Counted from the first letter of the stretch, positions 25,736-35,315 are shown. The stretch is 64,000 nt of DNA from Bacteroidota bacterium (GCA_023434025.1 JAEYTL010000056.1:62001-126000); one strand, 5' to 3'. Translations and numbers: made by a program. The notes: generated from the letters alone by a model not told the origin.

Positions 25736-26459
25736 TATTCCGCCGGAATTCACTCAACAGTATCGCTGTAGCTGTCGCCACATTAAGACTCTCCGTTTTT
25801 TGCAGTCTTCCAAAACGCGGAATACTTACCTTATGCTGAATCAAGGCTTCAACGGCAGCACTCACACCGTTGGCTTCATTTCCCATAACCAGAACAGCAT
25901 CCTGAGGCAATACCGAGTCATAAACCGGGTCACCTTCCATAAAAGCTCCGTAAACAGGCTGACGATTGTTATTCAAAAAATTCTCTAAAGAAGTATAAAC
26001 TACATTCACCCTGCCGATAGAACCCATTGTAGCCTGAATTACTTTAGGATTGTAAACATCAGCTGTTTCTTCCGAACAAACCAAATGCTCAATGCCAAAC
26101 CAATCGCACAACCGTATAATTGTACCCAGATTTCCGGGATCACGAATATCATCTAACACCAATGTCAGTCCACCCGTCGGAAGAGGTTTCGGCGGTGTTA
26201 TTTTAAAAATGGCCAGACATTGGTTCGGTGTTTTTAAACAACTTATTTTTTTTAAATCCGCCTCTGAAATAAGTTGTGGTCTGGTTGCGTTATCGAGCTG
26301 TAAAGCGGCATCGGTTGAATAAAATTCCTGAATTTTGTAATGCGAATTAAATAATTCTTGTATCACCTTAAAACCTTCGGCAATAAAAAGCCCGTGCTCA
26401 CTTCTGAACTTTTTTTGATGTAATCCGGTAATTCGTTTAATTTGGTTTTTACTAACCAT
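25722..26459 (-). CDS. TrmH-family (SPOUT) RNA 2'-O-ribose methyltransferase
   Basis: This enzyme methylates ribose 2'-O in rRNA or tRNA using SAM. The start is set at ATG 26459 (MVSKNQIKRITGLHQKKFR), the usual N-terminus of this family, giving 245 residues; the longer frame begins with TTG at 26495. The N-terminal substrate-binding domain covers about 1-95 and the SPOUT knot domain about 105-245. All three SPOUT motifs are visible: DDIRDPGNLGTIIRLCDWFG, VLVMGNEANGVS and IPRFGRLQKTESLNVATA. Whether the target is the 23S Gm2251 site or another one cannot be told. Confidence 0.92.
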   Translation of the reverse strand: MVSKNQIKRITGLHQKKFRSEHGLFIAEGFKVIQELFNSHYKIQEFYSTDAALQLDNATRPQLISEADLKKISCLKTPNQCLAIFKITPPKPLPTGGLTLVLDDIRDPGNLGTIIRLCDWFGIEHLVCSEETADVYNPKVIQATMGSIGRVNVVYTSLENFLNNNRQPVYGAFMEGDPVYDSVLPQDAVLVMGNEANGVSAAVEALIQHKVSIPRFGRLQKTESLNVATATAILLSEFRRNINGK

Positions 26460-26476
26460 AAAATAATGTACTTTTG
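26441..26476 (+). promoter_or_regulatory. Promoter of the BamA/TamA-like gene
   Basis: TACTTTTG at 26469-26476 is an exact -7 match; a TTTG at 26441-26444 is 24 bases upstream, longer than ideal. The -7 ends 20 bases before the TTG start codon at 26496 and supports that start. Confidence 0.5.
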
Positions 26477-26495
26477 AACTAAATTTCAAATTCAA

Positions 26496-29051
26496 TTGAA
26501 AAAGATTTCCGCAAAAATATCATTAATAATTTTAACAGCACTGATTTTTTATGCCTGCGACTCCGTCAAAAGAGTTCCGGACGGCAAAAATCTTCTTGCC
26601 AAATCAGAAATAATCGTTGACGGAAAGAAAGTTAAAAATGAAGACATCACTGAACTAATCACACAAAAACCCAACACACGGTTTTTGAATTTGCCGTTCA
26701 GTCTGTATTTCTATAATTGGGCAAAACCAAATCACGATTCGCTGTTTGCGGAAAAATTCATTAAAGATTCCATCCGGTTTCAAAGAACTTCAAAGTTTTT
26801 ATCGTCTAAACAAGTTTATCGTTTGGGTGAGTCATTCTGGTATTCGGGCATTCATAATTTTCTGGAAAACACCGGCGAAGCTCCCGTTATTTTAGACGAA
26901 TCAAAAACAAAAAAGTCAATTGCAAAATTAAAAGCTTATTATTTTAACGAAGGTTACTTTAACGTAAAGACTACTGCGGCAACAGATACCATCGGTATTA
27001 AAAAAGCTTCTACTTCCTATACGGTGACACTGGGTAATCCATATATAATAGACAGCATTAACCGAAAAATAAGTTCGCCTGTTTTAGACTCGCTTTACCA
27101 GAGAACGGAAAAATTATCCGTTGTTAAAAAAGGAGAACAATACCGGTCAGACAATTTTGAAGAAGAACGAAATAGGCTTACGAATTATTTTCGGAACAAC
27201 GGCGTATATAATTTCCAACAGAATTATATCAATTTTGATGTTGACACAATCAAAACGGGAAACAAAGCAAACGTAAACCTGCTCATCAGTGATTATTCCT
27301 ATCGTGACGGTGATTCACTGACCACTACCCCTTTTAAAATTTATAAAATCAGTGAAGTCAATATCTACACCGATAATCCATCTTCAAAAAACAACGTGAA
27401 AATTGCCGACAGCGTCGTGTATAACAACTATAACCTTTACAGTGTTGACAAGTTAAAATACAGGCCAAAAGCAATTACCGATGCCGTATTTATCAGTAAA
27501 GGCGGAACCTACGCTGATTTCAGAAACAACCTGACTTCCCGTTCATTAAATAATTTCAGGGTATTTACCTATCCGTCCATCCAGTACGAACTGGATCCAA
27601 GGGATAGCCTGGCCAGTTCATTAATTGCCAATATTTATCTCAGCCCCAGAAAAAAGTACAGTTTCGGAGCCTCGTTTGATGCCTTACACTCCAATATTCA
27701 GGATTTTGGTCTGGCCGGAAATACTTCTTTTTCCATCCGTAACATTTTTAACGGAGCCGAAACATTAGAAATAGCCGCCAGAGGAAATATAGGTTCTTCA
27801 CAGGATTTAGCCAATCCGGACAACACCTTTTTTAACATCTCCGAATACGGAGCCGATATGCGGTTGAACTTCCCAAGGGTATTCTTCCCGGTTAAAACCG
27901 GAAAAATAATCCCCAAGGAAATGATTCCGTCCACTCAAATCAGCCTGGGTTTTGCCAAACAGGAAAATATTGGTCTGGACAAAGAAAATTTTACCGGTTC
28001 ACTGACCTACAACTGGACCCCAAAACGATACAACTCCGTGCGGTTTGATTTATTCAACATTCAATACATTAAAAACATCAACGGAAACAATTATTTCAAC
28101 GTATATCGTTCTTCATACGGAGCCCTGAACAATATTGCCGAAAATTATCCCGTTGACTCTTCCTATTTAAACGAAAACGGAGATCTGACCGTTCCTTTCG
28201 GAACGAATAATTTTTTAAATGATGTTCTGGGAAATGACCCTGTTATTTTTCCGACAGATTCAGACTTCAGAAGCATCAGAAGCATCAATGAGCGAAAAAA
28301 CAGATTGACCGAAAACAACCTCATTATTGCTTCGAGCTACAGTTTTTCTAAAACCACCAAAACAAGCTTATTAGACAATGAGTTTTATGTTTTCAGAATC
28401 AAGGCAGAAACAGCGGGCAATGTACTTTCACTCATTGCAGATGCCTCTAATCAGCCTTTAGGCCCCAATGGGAACAAAACCTTTTTTGACATTGAGTTTT
28501 CGCAATATGTAAAAGGCGAGTTTGAATATATCAAGCATTTTGACCTGCGGAACAACATGGTTTTTGCAACCAGAACCTTTTTCGGGATTGCCATTCCCTA
28601 CGGAAATTCGAACAGCATTCCGTTTTCACGAAGTTATTTTGGCGGGGGATCAAACGACAACAGGGCTTGGCGGCCTTATGGTCTGGGGCCCGGGAGCAGT
28701 GGTGCCCGAAATGATTTTAACGAAGCCAATATGAAAATCCTGATGAATGCCGAATTTCGTTTCAAAATGTTCGGAAAGGTCAGAGGAGCACTTTTTGTAG
28801 ATGCCGGAAACATCTGGAATGTTTTAGATAATGTGGAAGATGAGGATTTTATTTTTGACGGTTTGGATTCACTACGGGATATTGCTGTTGGCTCCGGTTT
28901 TGGCATTCGTTATGATTTCGGGTTTGTTGTTGCCCGTTTCGACTTTGGATTCAAAACCTATAATCCGGCTCATGAAGCAGGAAAAAGGTGGTTTAGAGAA
29001 TATAACTTCAGTAACATCGTATTCAATGTCGGAATTAATTATCCGTTCTAA
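26496..29051 (+). CDS. BamA/TamA family outer-membrane assembly lipoprotein
   Basis: This 851-residue protein is an Omp85-type barrel: POTRA-like repeats (about 40-350) followed by a surface-antigen barrel (about 390-851) with the conserved FGGGSNDNRAWRPYGLGPGS segment near 710 and a final Phe. The N-terminus has a lipoprotein signal (ILTALIFYACDS, Cys at about residue 22), so it should be lipidated, as in Bacteroidota TamA-like proteins. Translation appears to start at a TTG (26496), since no ATG or GTG lies between the upstream gene and the lipobox. Another BamA with a standard signal peptide is expected elsewhere. The role is insertion or export of outer-membrane components. Confidence 0.9.
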   Translation: MKKISAKISLIILTALIFYACDSVKRVPDGKNLLAKSEIIVDGKKVKNEDITELITQKPNTRFLNLPFSLYFYNWAKPNHDSLFAEKFIKDSIRFQRTSKFLSSKQVYRLGESFWYSGIHNFLENTGEAPVILDESKTKKSIAKLKAYYFNEGYFNVKTTAATDTIGIKKASTSYTVTLGNPYIIDSINRKISSPVLDSLYQRTEKLSVVKKGEQYRSDNFEEERNRLTNYFRNNGVYNFQQNYINFDVDTIKTGNKANVNLLISDYSYRDGDSLTTTPFKIYKISEVNIYTDNPSSKNNVKIADSVVYNNYNLYSVDKLKYRPKAITDAVFISKGGTYADFRNNLTSRSLNNFRVFTYPSIQYELDPRDSLASSLIANIYLSPRKKYSFGASFDALHSNIQDFGLAGNTSFSIRNIFNGAETLEIAARGNIGSSQDLANPDNTFFNISEYGADMRLNFPRVFFPVKTGKIIPKEMIPSTQISLGFAKQENIGLDKENFTGSLTYNWTPKRYNSVRFDLFNIQYIKNINGNNYFNVYRSSYGALNNIAENYPVDSSYLNENGDLTVPFGTNNFLNDVLGNDPVIFPTDSDFRSIRSINERKNRLTENNLIIASSYSFSKTTKTSLLDNEFYVFRIKAETAGNVLSLIADASNQPLGPNGNKTFFDIEFSQYVKGEFEYIKHFDLRNNMVFATRTFFGIAIPYGNSNSIPFSRSYFGGGSNDNRAWRPYGLGPGSSGARNDFNEANMKILMNAEFRFKMFGKVRGALFVDAGNIWNVLDNVEDEDFIFDGLDSLRDIAVGSGFGIRYDFGFVVARFDFGFKTYNPAHEAGKRWFREYNFSNIVFNVGINYPF

Positions 29052-29114
29052 AACGTTATCGTAATTTTTCAGAAAAACTAATCAAAACCGCACTGATTTT
29101 ATAGCCAATTATTT

Positions 29115-29143
29115 TTTGTTCACTCGATTAATTCTTATTTTTG
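29115..29143 (+). promoter_or_regulatory. Promoter of fbaA
   Basis: TTTG at 29115-29118 and TATTTTTG at 29136-29143 with 17 bases between. The -7 ends 25 bases before the fbaA ATG. Confidence 0.6.
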
Positions 29144-29168
29144 TTCTCTTAACTAATTTAACAAGCAA

Positions 29169-30236
29169 ATGGCACACAACATAAAACCGGGTGTAGCAAC
29201 CGGAGATCAGGTACAGGAAATCTTTAACTATGCCAAAGAAAAAGGTTTCGCTCTACCGGCAGTAAACGTAATCGGCTCCAGCACTATCAATGGTGTTCTG
29301 GAAACAGCAGCCAAATTAAAAGCTCCTGTTATCATTCAATTTTCTAACGGTGGTGCATCTTATAATGCCGGAAAAGGACTTTCTAACGAAGGACAAAGAG
29401 CTTCTATTTTAGGAGCAATTGCCGGTGCAAAACACATTCACACCCTGGCCGAAGCTTATGGTGCAACCGTGATTTTGCATACTGATCATTGTGCTAAAAA
29501 CTTATTGCCCTGGATTGACGGTTTACTGGATGCCTCCGAAAAACATTTTGCCGAAACCGGAAAACCATTGTTTTCTTCGCACATGATTGATTTGTCGGAA
29601 GAACCGTTAGAAGAAAACATCCATATCTGTAAAGAATATTTAGCCCGCATGAGCAAAATGGGCATGACCCTTGAAATCGAATTAGGCGTAACCGGCGGCG
29701 AAGAAGATGGTGTGGACAATTCTGATGTTGACAGTTCAAAATTATATACACAACCGGATGAAGTAAGTTACGCTTACGAAGAACTGATGAAAGTGAGTCC
29801 GAAATTCACAATCGCGGCAGCTTTCGGAAATGTGCACGGTGTATATAAACCCGGAAATGTAAAACTGACTCCGGTTATTTTGAAAAATTCACAGGAATAT
29901 GTACAGAAAAAATTCAATACCGGCTCGAATCCTATTGATTTTGTATTTCACGGCGGTTCCGGTTCTACCTTAGAGGAAATCAGAGAAGCTATTTCGTACG
30001 GAGTGGTTAAAATGAACATAGACACTGATTTACAATTTGCCTTTACGGAAGGAATCCGTGACTATATGATTAATAAAATTGATTACTTGAAAACTCAAAT
30101 CGGAAGTCCGGACGGAGCCGATTCGCCAAACAAAAAACACTACGATCCAAGAAAATGGATCCGTGAAGGAGAAGTTACATTCAACACTCGTTTAGAGCAG
30201 GCTTTCGCTGATTTAAACAACGTAAACACGCTTTAA
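29169..30236 (+). CDS. fbaA: Class II fructose-bisphosphate aldolase
   Basis: This zinc-dependent glycolytic enzyme splits fructose-1,6-bisphosphate into DHAP and glyceraldehyde-3-phosphate. The 355-residue length fits the class IIA (E. coli FbaA-like) group. Zinc-binding residues appear in VILHTDHCAKNLLPWIDGL near residue 103, with further ligand regions in AFGNVHGVYKPGNVKL near 220 and FVFHGGSGST near 258; KMNIDTDLQFAFTEG near 281 binds the phosphate end. It is followed after 40 bases by accD in the same direction with no terminator between them. Confidence 0.96.
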   Translation: MAHNIKPGVATGDQVQEIFNYAKEKGFALPAVNVIGSSTINGVLETAAKLKAPVIIQFSNGGASYNAGKGLSNEGQRASILGAIAGAKHIHTLAEAYGATVILHTDHCAKNLLPWIDGLLDASEKHFAETGKPLFSSHMIDLSEEPLEENIHICKEYLARMSKMGMTLEIELGVTGGEEDGVDNSDVDSSKLYTQPDEVSYAYEELMKVSPKFTIAAAFGNVHGVYKPGNVKLTPVILKNSQEYVQKKFNTGSNPIDFVFHGGSGSTLEEIREAISYGVVKMNIDTDLQFAFTEGIRDYMINKIDYLKTQIGSPDGADSPNKKHYDPRKWIREGEVTFNTRLEQAFADLNNVNTL

Positions 30237-30276
30237 AATCACAAGACAACGTACAACAGATAACAGATAACTAAAT

Positions 30277-31131
30277 ATGGCTTGGTTTAAAAGAACAGAA
30301 AAAGGAATTCAAACCGCTACGGAAGACAAAAAAGATGTTCCGAAAGGACTTTGGTATAAATCACCTACCGGTAAAATTATCGACCAGGACGAATTGGCCA
30401 AAAACCTTTGGGTGAGTCCCGATGATGATTTTCATGTGCGGATCGGCAGCAAAGAATATTTTGAAATTTTGTTCGACAACAATGAGTTCAAAGAGCTGGA
30501 TGCTAAAATGACTTCCAAGGATCCGTTGCATTTTGTAGATACCAAAAAATATTCAGACCGCTTGAAAGAAGCGTACGATAAAACGGGATTAAAAGATGCG
30601 GTCAGAACGGCCGTAGGAAAATCAAAAGATAAAGACTTAGTGGTTTGCTGTATGGATTTTGCCTTTATCGGCGGTTCAATGGGAGCTGTAGTGGGAGAAA
30701 AAATTGCAAGAGGAATTGATTATTCCATCAAAAACAAAGTACCGTTTCTGATGATTTCAAAATCCGGTGGTGCCCGAATGATGGAAGCGGCATATTCCTT
30801 GATGCAGTTAGCTAAAACCTCTGCTAAATTAGCTCAATTGGCCGAAGCTAAAATTCCTTATATTTCGCTTTGTACCGACCCGACTACGGGCGGAACAACG
30901 GCTTCGTATGCCATGTTAGGCGACATTAACATTGGTGAACCGGGAGCATTAATCGGTTTTGCCGGCCCGCGTGTGGTAAAAGACACGACCGGAAAAGACT
31001 TACCGGAAGGGTTTCAGACATCTGAATTCCTGTTAGAACACGGGTTTTTGGATTTTATTACCCACCGAAAAGAATTAAAAGACAAAGTAAATCTCTATTT
31101 AGATTTGATTTTAAATGACGATATACGATAA
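30277..31131 (+). CDS. accD: Acetyl-CoA carboxylase carboxyltransferase, beta subunit (zinc ribbon lost)
   Basis: This subunit, with AccA, transfers the carboxyl group from biotin to acetyl-CoA to make malonyl-CoA for fatty acid synthesis. The 284-residue crotonase-type core is well conserved: FAFIGGSMGAVVGEK near residue 126, SKSGGARMMEAAYSLMQ near 161, ISLCTDPTTGGTTASYAMLG near 195 and LIGFAGPRVV near 225. In E. coli AccD a four-Cys zinc ribbon precedes the core. Here the aligned N-terminal segment (GLWYKSPTGKIIDQDELAK, then LWVSPDDDFHVRIG) has no Cys at all, so the metal site is lost although the region is kept. Confidence 0.95.
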   Translation: MAWFKRTEKGIQTATEDKKDVPKGLWYKSPTGKIIDQDELAKNLWVSPDDDFHVRIGSKEYFEILFDNNEFKELDAKMTSKDPLHFVDTKKYSDRLKEAYDKTGLKDAVRTAVGKSKDKDLVVCCMDFAFIGGSMGAVVGEKIARGIDYSIKNKVPFLMISKSGGARMMEAAYSLMQLAKTSAKLAQLAEAKIPYISLCTDPTTGGTTASYAMLGDINIGEPGALIGFAGPRVVKDTTGKDLPEGFQTSEFLLEHGFLDFITHRKELKDKVNLYLDLILNDDIR

Positions 31132-31134
31132 ATG

Positions 31135-31163
31135 AAATCCCGAACAATCGGGATTTTTTTATA
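31135..31163 (+). terminator. Rho-independent terminator after accD
   Basis: A 9-base stem AAATCCCGA (31135-31143) / TCGGGATTT (31148-31156) with loop ACAA, followed by TTTTT. It starts four bases after the accD stop. Confidence 0.9.
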
Positions 31164-31204
31164 TTTAATCTTGTTTTGAAAAAAGAGTTGACTAACAATT
31201 AAAA

Positions 31205-32458
31205 TTACATCCCACTCCTAATCGCCTCCACCGGATCCAATTTAGAAGCTGAAATGGCCGGAATAATCCCGGAAACCAATCCGATAAATCCGGCTAAACC
31301 TGCCCCAAGCATCATATTGCCAAAACTAAGCACAAATTCAAAATCTAATACTTTAGACAAAACCATTGCAATCAGCCATACCATTATCAAACCGATGATA
31401 CCGCCAATTACAGACAATATTACGGCTTCAAATAAAAACTGAAACAAAATAAACTTGTTTTTAGCTCCTAACGATTTTTGAATTCCGATCAGATTTGTCC
31501 TTTCCTTCACCGAAACAAACATGATATTGGCAATTCCGAATCCGCCAACCAGCAGTGAAAAACCGGAAATAATCCACCCCACTACATTCATCTGCCCCAT
31601 AATACCATCAATCATATCGGTAAAACCGGAAAGTACATTAATAAAAAAGTTATCAATATCTGCCGCTTTTAATCCTCGGAAATTTCTGAGTTTTTGAGTA
31701 ATCTCTCCTTTAAAACCTTCCATGTCGATCCCTTTTTCAGGCTTAATCAAAATGGCAGGCGTAAGCATACTGCTGTTTTCGCCATATAATCTCCGGATAA
31801 AATTCATCGGTATAAAAACAGCGTTATCCCGGCTGTCTCCAAAAGTAGAAAATCCTTGCTTTTGAGTAACACCAATCACCGTAAAACGTTGACCATACAA
31901 CCTGACTTTTTTCCCGATAGCCTGCTCAGGACGATCAAACAATCCGTTGGAAACTTCATAACCCAAAATAATAACGCCGGTTCCCGAATTAGATTCCGAT
32001 TCGTTAAAAAACCTTCCGTGGTCAATTTTAATCCCGTCAATGCCTTCAAACTCGTTGGTCGTTGGTGTGACCCGAACAGAACTGACAGTTCTTTCTTCAA
32101 ATTTTATATTCTCATTACGGGTGAAAAGATTGAATGCAATTTTATCGACACCGCTTAACGAACGCTTTAAATATTCGAATTCTTCATAGGTTACATCCGG
32201 GAACTGTTCTCTTTTCCAACTCGGAACATCACTGGGTCCAAACGGAAAACGCAGTAAATAAACTGTATTTTTATCCAGATCTCCCAAATCACCCTTTATT
32301 TTCTGATCCAACGAATCTACCGCAGCCAAAACGGCAATGATTGAAAAAATTCCAATTGTTACCCCCAACAAAGACAAAAAAGTACGCAATTTATTGTTTC
32401 GCAACGCATTCATCGCAAAATTGAAACTTTCTTTGAGCAATCGGAGGTAAAGAAGCAT
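31205..32458 (-). CDS. MacB-type ABC transporter permease
   Basis: The 417-residue inner-membrane protein has the MacB/FtsX layout: a first span (about 27-47), a large periplasmic MacB core domain (about 50-280), then three spans in the FtsX domain (about 290-312, 337-365 and 377-400). LRTFLSLLGVTIGIFSIIAV near residue 24 and PVEAIRSGM at the end are typical of this family. No ATPase gene is adjacent in the window, so the partner is elsewhere. The usual roles are efflux, lipoprotein handling or stress-linked mechanotransmission; the substrate cannot be told. Confidence 0.9.
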   Translation of the reverse strand: MLLYLRLLKESFNFAMNALRNNKLRTFLSLLGVTIGIFSIIAVLAAVDSLDQKIKGDLGDLDKNTVYLLRFPFGPSDVPSWKREQFPDVTYEEFEYLKRSLSGVDKIAFNLFTRNENIKFEERTVSSVRVTPTTNEFEGIDGIKIDHGRFFNESESNSGTGVIILGYEVSNGLFDRPEQAIGKKVRLYGQRFTVIGVTQKQGFSTFGDSRDNAVFIPMNFIRRLYGENSSMLTPAILIKPEKGIDMEGFKGEITQKLRNFRGLKAADIDNFFINVLSGFTDMIDGIMGQMNVVGWIISGFSLLVGGFGIANIMFVSVKERTNLIGIQKSLGAKNKFILFQFLFEAVILSVIGGIIGLIMVWLIAMVLSKVLDFEFVLSFGNMMLGAGLAGFIGLVSGIIPAISASKLDPVEAIRSGM

Positions 32459-32648
32459 ACGGGTTTTCTTAATTGTAAATATACTGATTGGTAGTTTATA
32501 TTGTGATTTTGTTACAAAAAAACATGTATTTTTTTACCTGATCTGCCGCAATGCTTCATCCCATCGGATGCCCGCAAAAGACGAACATAAAAGAGGCTGT
32601 TTTGAATACAGAAAATATCAAAAAAAGAAAAAACTAATCCTATATTCC

Positions 32649-32680
32649 TTTGAAAGTTAAACAGACAAATAGTACTTTTG
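32649..32680 (+). promoter_or_regulatory. Promoter of purH
   Basis: TTTG at 32649-32652 and TACTTTTG at 32673-32680, 20 bases apart, form an excellent Bacteroidota promoter. It overlaps the 5' end of the longer in-frame reading frame that begins at 32650, so translation must start downstream, at ATG 32704. Confidence 0.75.
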
Positions 32681-32703
32681 CACCTTTAAAAAACAACAAC
32701 ACA

Positions 32704-34230
32704 ATGACAACTGCAAAAACCATTCAATCTGCTTTAATTTCGGTGTTCGACAAAACCGGTTTGGAGCCAATTGTACAACAATTACACCGCCAGAATGTAA
32801 CACTGTATTCCACCGGCGGAACAGAAGAATTTATTAAAAAACTAGGCATTCCGGTTGTTCCGGTAGAAGAAGTAACTTCCTACCCTTCTATTTTGGGCGG
32901 AAGAGTAAAAACCCTTCACCCTAAAGTTTTTGGCGGAATTTTGAATCGCCAAGACCATCCAAGTGATGCAGAAGAAATGAAAGCCTTCGAAATTCCGCAA
33001 ATTGACTTGGTGATTGTAGATTTATATCCGTTTGAAAAAACAGTTACATCCGGTGCTTCAGAAGCTGATATCATCGAAAAAATTGATATTGGCGGCATCT
33101 CGCTAATTCGTGCTGCCGCAAAAAATTTTAAAGACACGGTTATTGTAGCTTCCGTGAACGAATACAGTTATTTATTGGAACTGATTACTTCTCAAAAAGG
33201 CTCAACCACTTTGGAGCAAAGACGTTTACTGGCTACAAAAGCTTTTCATGTTTCATCGCACTATGATACTGCTATTTTTAACTATTTCAACACCGATGAA
33301 ACGGTTTATAAAGAAAGTATCGAAAACGGCCAGGTGCTTCGCTACGGTGAAAATCCGCATCAGAAAGGATTTTTCTTTGGTGATTTTGATAAAATGTTTA
33401 CCAAATTACACGGAAAAGAATTGTCATACAACAATTTGCTGGACGTTGATGCCGCTGTAAATCTGATTTTAGAATTCAAAGACAACGACCCGACTTTTGC
33501 CATTTTAAAACATAACAATGCCTGTGGCTTAGCCACAAGAAGTACGATGAAACAAGCTTATTTGGACGCTTTAGCCGGTGATCCGACTTCTGCTTTTGGC
33601 GGTGTTCTGATTGCAAATGGACATATTGATAAAGAAACTGCTTCAGAAATCAATCAACTGTTTTGTGAAGTAGTTATTGCAACCGGTTATGATAACGAAG
33701 CCGTTGCCATCTTACAGGAAAAGAAAAACAGAATTATTTTGGTTCAACACGATGTTGAATTGCCAACCAAACAAATCAGAACCTGTTTAAACGGATTGTT
33801 AATTCAAGATAAAAATAATATCACAGACAATAAAGCAGGTTTAAAAACCGTTACCCTAACAACACCTACTGATCAAGAAATAGAAGATTTACTTTTTGCC
33901 TCCAAAATCTGCAAAAATACGAAGTCAAATACCATCGTATTTGCCAAAAACGGACAGTTAATTGCTTCCGGAACGGGTCAGACTTCTCGCGTAGATGCTT
34001 TAAAACAAGCCATCGAAAAAGCAAATTCTTTTGGTTTTGATCTGAGCGGTGCCGTGATGGCCAGTGATGCATTTTTTCCGTTTCCGGACTGTGTAGAAAT
34101 TGCCCATCATGCCGGAATAACCGCTGTTATTCAACCCGGTGGATCAATTAAAGATGAATTGAGTATCAGCTATTGCAACCAAAATAAAATTGCAATGGTA
34201 TTTACAGGAACACGTCATTTCAAACATTAA
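32704..34230 (+). CDS. purH: Bifunctional AICAR formyltransferase/IMP cyclohydrolase
   Basis: This protein catalyses the last two steps of IMP synthesis. The start is set at ATG 32704 (MTTAKTIQSALISVFDKTG) because the promoter lies inside the longer open frame that starts at 32650; the product is then 508 residues, a usual length. The N-terminal MGS-fold cyclohydrolase domain includes TLHPKVFGGILNRQ near residue 64, and the C-terminal transformylase domain includes ILKHNNACGLATRS near 260 and SDAFFPFPDCVEIAHHAGI near 440. The C-terminus KIAMVFTGTRHFKH is characteristic. It is followed by mreB after 56 bases, where a separate -7 element is seen. Confidence 0.96.
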   Translation: MTTAKTIQSALISVFDKTGLEPIVQQLHRQNVTLYSTGGTEEFIKKLGIPVVPVEEVTSYPSILGGRVKTLHPKVFGGILNRQDHPSDAEEMKAFEIPQIDLVIVDLYPFEKTVTSGASEADIIEKIDIGGISLIRAAAKNFKDTVIVASVNEYSYLLELITSQKGSTTLEQRRLLATKAFHVSSHYDTAIFNYFNTDETVYKESIENGQVLRYGENPHQKGFFFGDFDKMFTKLHGKELSYNNLLDVDAAVNLILEFKDNDPTFAILKHNNACGLATRSTMKQAYLDALAGDPTSAFGGVLIANGHIDKETASEINQLFCEVVIATGYDNEAVAILQEKKNRIILVQHDVELPTKQIRTCLNGLLIQDKNNITDNKAGLKTVTLTTPTDQEIEDLLFASKICKNTKSNTIVFAKNGQLIASGTGQTSRVDALKQAIEKANSFGFDLSGAVMASDAFFPFPDCVEIAHHAGITAVIQPGGSIKDELSISYCNQNKIAMVFTGTRHFKH

Positions 34231-34236
34231 TTTTTT

Positions 34237-34244
34237 TACCTTTG
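34237..34244 (+). promoter_or_regulatory. -7 element of mreB
   Basis: TACCTTTG is an exact TAnnTTTG match right after the purH stop and 42 bases before the mreB ATG. A -33 TTTG at the right spacing is not seen. It suggests that the Rod cassette has its own promoter in addition to any read-through from purH. Confidence 0.5.
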
Positions 34245-34286
34245 TACGTTACAATTTTATAAACCTAATTAACCCTAAACAAACGT

Positions 34287-35315
34287 ATGGGATTTTTTGA
34301 TTTCATGACCGAGGATATTGCGATTGACCTTGGTACCGCAAATACCTTAATTATTCACAACGACAAAGTAGTAATTGACTCGCCGTCGATTGTAGCTCGT
34401 GACAGAATATCGGGAAAAATTATCGCTGTTGGAAAAGAAGCGAACCTGATGCAAGGTAAAACCCATGAAAACATAAAAACCATCAGGCCTTTAAAAGATG
34501 GGGTTATTGCTGATTTTGATGCCTCAGAAAAAATGATCAGCATGTTTATCAAAAGTATTCCGGCTCTTAAAAAACGTTTGTTTACTCCTGCCCTAAGAAT
34601 GGTGGTGTGCATTCCATCCGGAATTACCGAAGTGGAAATGCGTGCTGTAAAAGAATCCTGTGAGCGTGTAAACGGAAAAGAAGTTTACCTGATTCACGAA
34701 CCAATGGCCGCCGCAATCGGTATTGGCGTAGATATTATGCAACCGAAAGGAAACATGATTGTGGATATTGGCGGCGGAACGACCGAAATTGCTGTCATTG
34801 CTTTGGGCGGAATTGTGTGTGACAAATCGGTAAAAATTGCCGGAGACGTTTTTACGAATGATATTGTTTACTATATGCGTACACAACACAATTTGTTTGT
34901 GGGAGAAAGTACCGCAGAAAAAATAAAAATCGAAATTGGTGCCGCTATCGAAGAGTTAGATACGCCACCGGATGAAATGTCAGTGCAAGGTAGAGATTTG
35001 CTTACCGGAAAACCAAAACAAGTTGATGTTTCTTACCGCGAGATTGCCAAGGCATTAGACAAATCTATCCAGCGAATTGAAGATGCTGTAATGGAAACCT
35101 TGTCGCAAACCCCTCCGGAATTAGCTGCCGACATTTATAACACCGGAATTTATCTGGCTGGCGGGGGTTCAATGTTACGCGGATTAGACAAGCGTATTTC
35201 ACTTAAAACAGATTTACCGGTTTACATTGCCGAAGATCCGTTGAGAGCCGTAGTTCGCGGTACCGGAATTGCTTTGAAAAACATTGCTAAGTTCAGAAGT
35301 ATCTTAATCAAATAA
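34287..35315 (+). CDS. mreB: Rod shape-determining protein MreB
   Basis: This bacterial actin forms membrane-bound filaments that guide side-wall peptidoglycan synthesis. The 342-residue protein shows the actin-fold nucleotide motifs: IAIDLGTANTLI near residue 12 (phosphate 1), NMIVDIGGGTTEIAVIALGG near 156 (phosphate 2) and IYLAGGGSMLRGLD near 290 (adenosine). A short amphipathic N-terminus (MGFFDFMTE) may touch the membrane. It leads the mreB-mreC-mreD-mrdA-rodA cassette, the complete elongasome core. Confidence 0.98.
   Translation: MGFFDFMTEDIAIDLGTANTLIIHNDKVVIDSPSIVARDRISGKIIAVGKEANLMQGKTHENIKTIRPLKDGVIADFDASEKMISMFIKSIPALKKRLFTPALRMVVCIPSGITEVEMRAVKESCERVNGKEVYLIHEPMAAAIGIGVDIMQPKGNMIVDIGGGTTEIAVIALGGIVCDKSVKIAGDVFTNDIVYYMRTQHNLFVGESTAEKIKIEIGAAIEELDTPPDEMSVQGRDLLTGKPKQVDVSYREIAKALDKSIQRIEDAVMETLSQTPPELAADIYNTGIYLAGGGSMLRGLDKRISLKTDLPVYIAEDPLRAVVRGTGIALKNIAKFRSILIK

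Noticed and set aside
32459..32640. Intergenic region before purH considered for a purine riboswitch
   Set aside because: No recognisable aptamer core was seen, and the purH promoter starts at 32649, downstream of this region.
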